Part shown: piece by piece, positions 5,063 through 6,847 of the stretch
Layout: each line of letters starts with the position of its first letter
Position numbering within the stretch: position 1 is the stretch's first letter
Assembly: GCA_934716785.1 (NCBI GenBank)
Contig: CAKUYM010000233.1
Span: forward strand, 1-6,847
Source: an uncultured Bacteroides sp.
GTDB lineage: Bacteria; Bacteroidota; Bacteroidia; Bacteroidales; Bacteroidaceae
DNA length: 6,847 nucleotides
Direction: 5' to 3'
Made by a program: the position numbers and the translations under genes
Notes under the pieces: generated by a model
Database searches by the model: none
Told to the model about the DNA's origin: nothing
The model's input: the letters and a program-made list of their open reading frames with translations, nothing else

Positions 5063-6847
5063 ATGAAGATATACAAGAAATCAGGTCTGTTCGTCCTGCT
5101 ATTCACGGTAGGATTCCTGAGTGCCGCGGCACAAAAGTCACCGCAGGAGATGAACAGCTTCATCGACGCACTGATGAACAAGATGACACTGGAAGAAAAA
5201 ATAGGGCAATTGAACCTCCCCGTCACCGGGGAGATTACCACCGGACAAGCCAAGAGCAGCGACATTGCCGCCAAAATCAAGAAAGGCGAAGTGGGCGGAT
5301 TGTTCAACCTCAAAGGGGTGGAAAAGATACGTGAAGTACAAAAGCAGGCTGTGGAAGGTTCGCGGCTGGGCATTCCGTTGCTGTTCGGCATGGACGTCAT
5401 CCACGGATACGAGACGATGTTTCCCATCCCGCTCGGCCTGTCCTGCACATGGGATATGACAGCTATCGAGGAGTCGGCCCGTATCGCAGCCGTAGAAGCC
5501 AGTGCCGACGGCATTTCATGGACATTCAGTCCGATGGTGGACATCACCCGCGACCCTCGTTGGGGACGGGTGTCCGAGGGCAGCGGGGAGGACCCGCTAC
5601 TCGGTGCCATGATTGCCGAAGCTATGGTGCGCGGTTATCAGGGCAAAGCCATGCAGCGCAACGATGAAATCATGGCGTGCGTGAAACATTTTGCCTTGTA
5701 TGGCGCAAGCGAAGCGGGACGCGATTACAACACGGTAGATATGAGCCGACAGCGTATGTTCAACGACTATATGCTACCCTACGAAGCTGCTGTTGAAACA
5801 GGCGTAGGCAGCGTGATGGCATCGTTCAATGAAGTGGACGGCATTCCGGCTACTGCCAACAAATGGCTGCTGACTGATATCTTGCGCGGACAATGGGGCT
5901 TCAACGGATTCGTCGTAACCGACTATACCGGCATCTCCGAAATGACAGATCATGGTATCGGCGACCTCCAGACCGTATCCGCCCGTGCCATCAATGCCGG
6001 AGTGGATATGGATATGGTAAGCGACGGTTTTGTGGACACACTGAAGAAATCCATTCAGGAGGGAAAAGTGCCCATGGAGACTTTGAATACTGCTTGTCGT
6101 CGTATTCTGGAAGCGAAATATAAACTCGGATTGTTTGATGATCCATATAAGTATTGTGATCCGAAACGTCCGGCACGAGATATCTTCACGAAAGCCCACC
6201 GCGATGCTGCCCGCAGGATAGCCGCGGAAAGTTTTGTCTTGTTGAAGAACGACAGTCCCGACGGCAACCCGAACGGAAATCCGCTATTGCCTTTCAATCC
6301 CAAAGGGAATATTGCCGTTATCGGTCCGTTGGCAAACAGCCGCAGCAACATGCCGGGTACATGGAGCGTGGCTGCCGTGCTCGACCGTTGCCCGTCATTG
6401 GTTGAGGGGCTGAAAGAGATGACTGCCGGAAAAGCGAATATCATGTATGCCAAAGGAAGCAACCTGATTGGCGATGCTGCCTACGAAGAACGCGCCACGA
6501 TGTTCGACCGTTCCCTGAATCGCGACAACCGCACAGACCAGCAGTTGCTGGACGAGGCTCTCAACATAGCCCGCCGGTCGGATATTATCATCGCTGCGCT
6601 TGGCGAATCTTCGGAGATGAGCGGCGAAAGCAGTAGCCGCACGGATTTGAGTATCCCTGATGTACAGCAGAATCTGCTGAAAGAGTTGCTGAAAACAGGA
6701 AAACCGGTCGTACTAGTACTGTTCACCGGTCGTCCGCTCACGCTGACTTGGGAGCAGGAGCACGTGCCCACCATCCTGAACGTATGGTTTGGTGGTAGCG
6801 AAGCTGCTTATGCCATCGGTGACGCTCTCTTCGGCTACGTCAATCCG
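5063..6847 (+). CDS. bglX: Periplasmic GH3 beta-glucosidase, BglX type (C-terminus cut by window end)
   Basis: This is a family 3 glycoside hydrolase, a retaining exo-enzyme that releases single sugars from non-reducing ends. The frame is open for 595 codons to the last base. A signal peptide (1-23, cleavage AAA-Q) without lipobox Cys suggests a soluble periplasmic enzyme acting on sugars imported by the preceding SusC/SusD pair. The N-terminal barrel shows GMDVIHG (Asp111), DPRWGR (164-169), KHF (208-210) and the nucleophile Asp287 in GFVVTDYTG. The alpha/beta C-terminal domain begins near ESFVLLKND (389-397) and holds the likely acid/base Glu522 in SGESSSRTD. The order and motifs closely follow Escherichia coli BglX (765 residues, recalled). 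The visible part stops just before the usual SGKLP..FP segment, so roughly 160-180 residues including the fibronectin III-like domain are probably missing. The start lies 34 nt after SusD, consistent with one operon. Beta-glucosidase activity is likely; linkage preference (1,2, 1,3, 1,4 or 1,6) or a beta-xylosidase role is not fixed by these motifs. Confidence 0.93.
   Translation, partial: MKIYKKSGLFVLLFTVGFLSAAAQKSPQEMNSFIDALMNKMTLEEKIGQLNLPVTGEITTGQAKSSDIAAKIKKGEVGGLFNLKGVEKIREVQKQAVEGSRLGIPLLFGMDVIHGYETMFPIPLGLSCTWDMTAIEESARIAAVEASADGISWTFSPMVDITRDPRWGRVSEGSGEDPLLGAMIAEAMVRGYQGKAMQRNDEIMACVKHFALYGASEAGRDYNTVDMSRQRMFNDYMLPYEAAVETGVGSVMASFNEVDGIPATANKWLLTDILRGQWGFNGFVVTDYTGISEMTDHGIGDLQTVSARAINAGVDMDMVSDGFVDTLKKSIQEGKVPMETLNTACRRILEAKYKLGLFDDPYKYCDPKRPARDIFTKAHRDAARRIAAESFVLLKNDSPDGNPNGNPLLPFNPKGNIAVIGPLANSRSNMPGTWSVAAVLDRCPSLVEGLKEMTAGKANIMYAKGSNLIGDAAYEERATMFDRSLNRDNRTDQQLLDEALNIARRSDIIIAALGESSEMSGESSSRTDLSIPDVQQNLLKELLKTGKPVVLVLFTGRPLTLTWEQEHVPTILNVWFGGSEAAYAIGDALFGYVNP

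Noticed and set aside
4162..5610. Long 482-codon open frame on the - strand across the SusD and GH3 genes
   Set aside because: It lies antisense to two confidently identified genes and crosses their spacer. Its translation has no recognisable domain, has patches of low-complexity Ser/Pro/Thr, and changes character along its length. Codon bias of the + strand genes readily opens such frames.
5774..6462. Overlapping - strand frames inside the GH3 gene
   Set aside because: The + strand frame carries all GH3 motifs without interruption here, and the antisense translations resemble no known family.
362..6847. Frameshift or pseudogene signs in the three genes
   Set aside because: SusC and SusD are full length with intact signatures from start to stop, and the GH3 frame is continuous to the window end. 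The GH3 truncation is an edge effect.

Overview
The window is the front end of a carbohydrate-utilisation locus (polysaccharide utilisation locus, PUL) from a Bacteroidota bacterium, most likely Bacteroides or a close relative. The evidence is a SusC-type TonB-dependent transporter followed by a SusD-type surface lipoprotein and a secreted glycoside hydrolase family 3 enzyme, all on the + strand. Starts lack strong Shine-Dalgarno sequences and have A/T-rich leaders, and exported proteins are cleaved before Gln, as is usual in this phylum.

Layout. Positions 1-361 are a visibly AT-rich leader with no convincing protein gene. It holds two small perfect inverted repeats (85-97, 117-131), an imperfect ~14-bp tandem repeat array (132-213), a weak promoter candidate (287-319), and short reading frames that end just before the first gene. 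Positions 362-3427 encode a full-length 1021-residue SusC/RagA transporter. After a 71-nt spacer with two small hairpins, 3499-5028 encode a full-length 509-residue SusD/RagB lipoprotein. After a 34-nt spacer, a BglX-type GH3 beta-glucosidase starts at 5063 and runs off the window end. Its 595 visible codons include both catalytic residues, and probably about 160-180 C-terminal residues are missing.

How the genes work together. SusD should capture a glycan on the cell surface and act as the lid of the SusC barrel, which imports oligosaccharides using TonB energy. The GH3 enzyme has a signal peptide but no lipobox, so it should be a soluble periplasmic exo-enzyme that removes single sugars, probably glucose, from the non-reducing ends of imported oligosaccharides. 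The short same-strand gaps suggest one operon. The transporter has no N-terminal STN signalling domain, so regulation by an ECF sigma/anti-sigma pair is unlikely. A hybrid two-component or similar regulator outside the window is more probable. The surface endo-enzyme that would define the polysaccharide is not visible. Beta-glucan-type substrates are likely, and beta-1,2-glucan is one hypothesis.

Novelty. The three genes are recognisable and intact apart from the edge truncation, and I see no undescribed system in them. The least explained part is the leader, especially its 14-bp repeats and short upstream frames.
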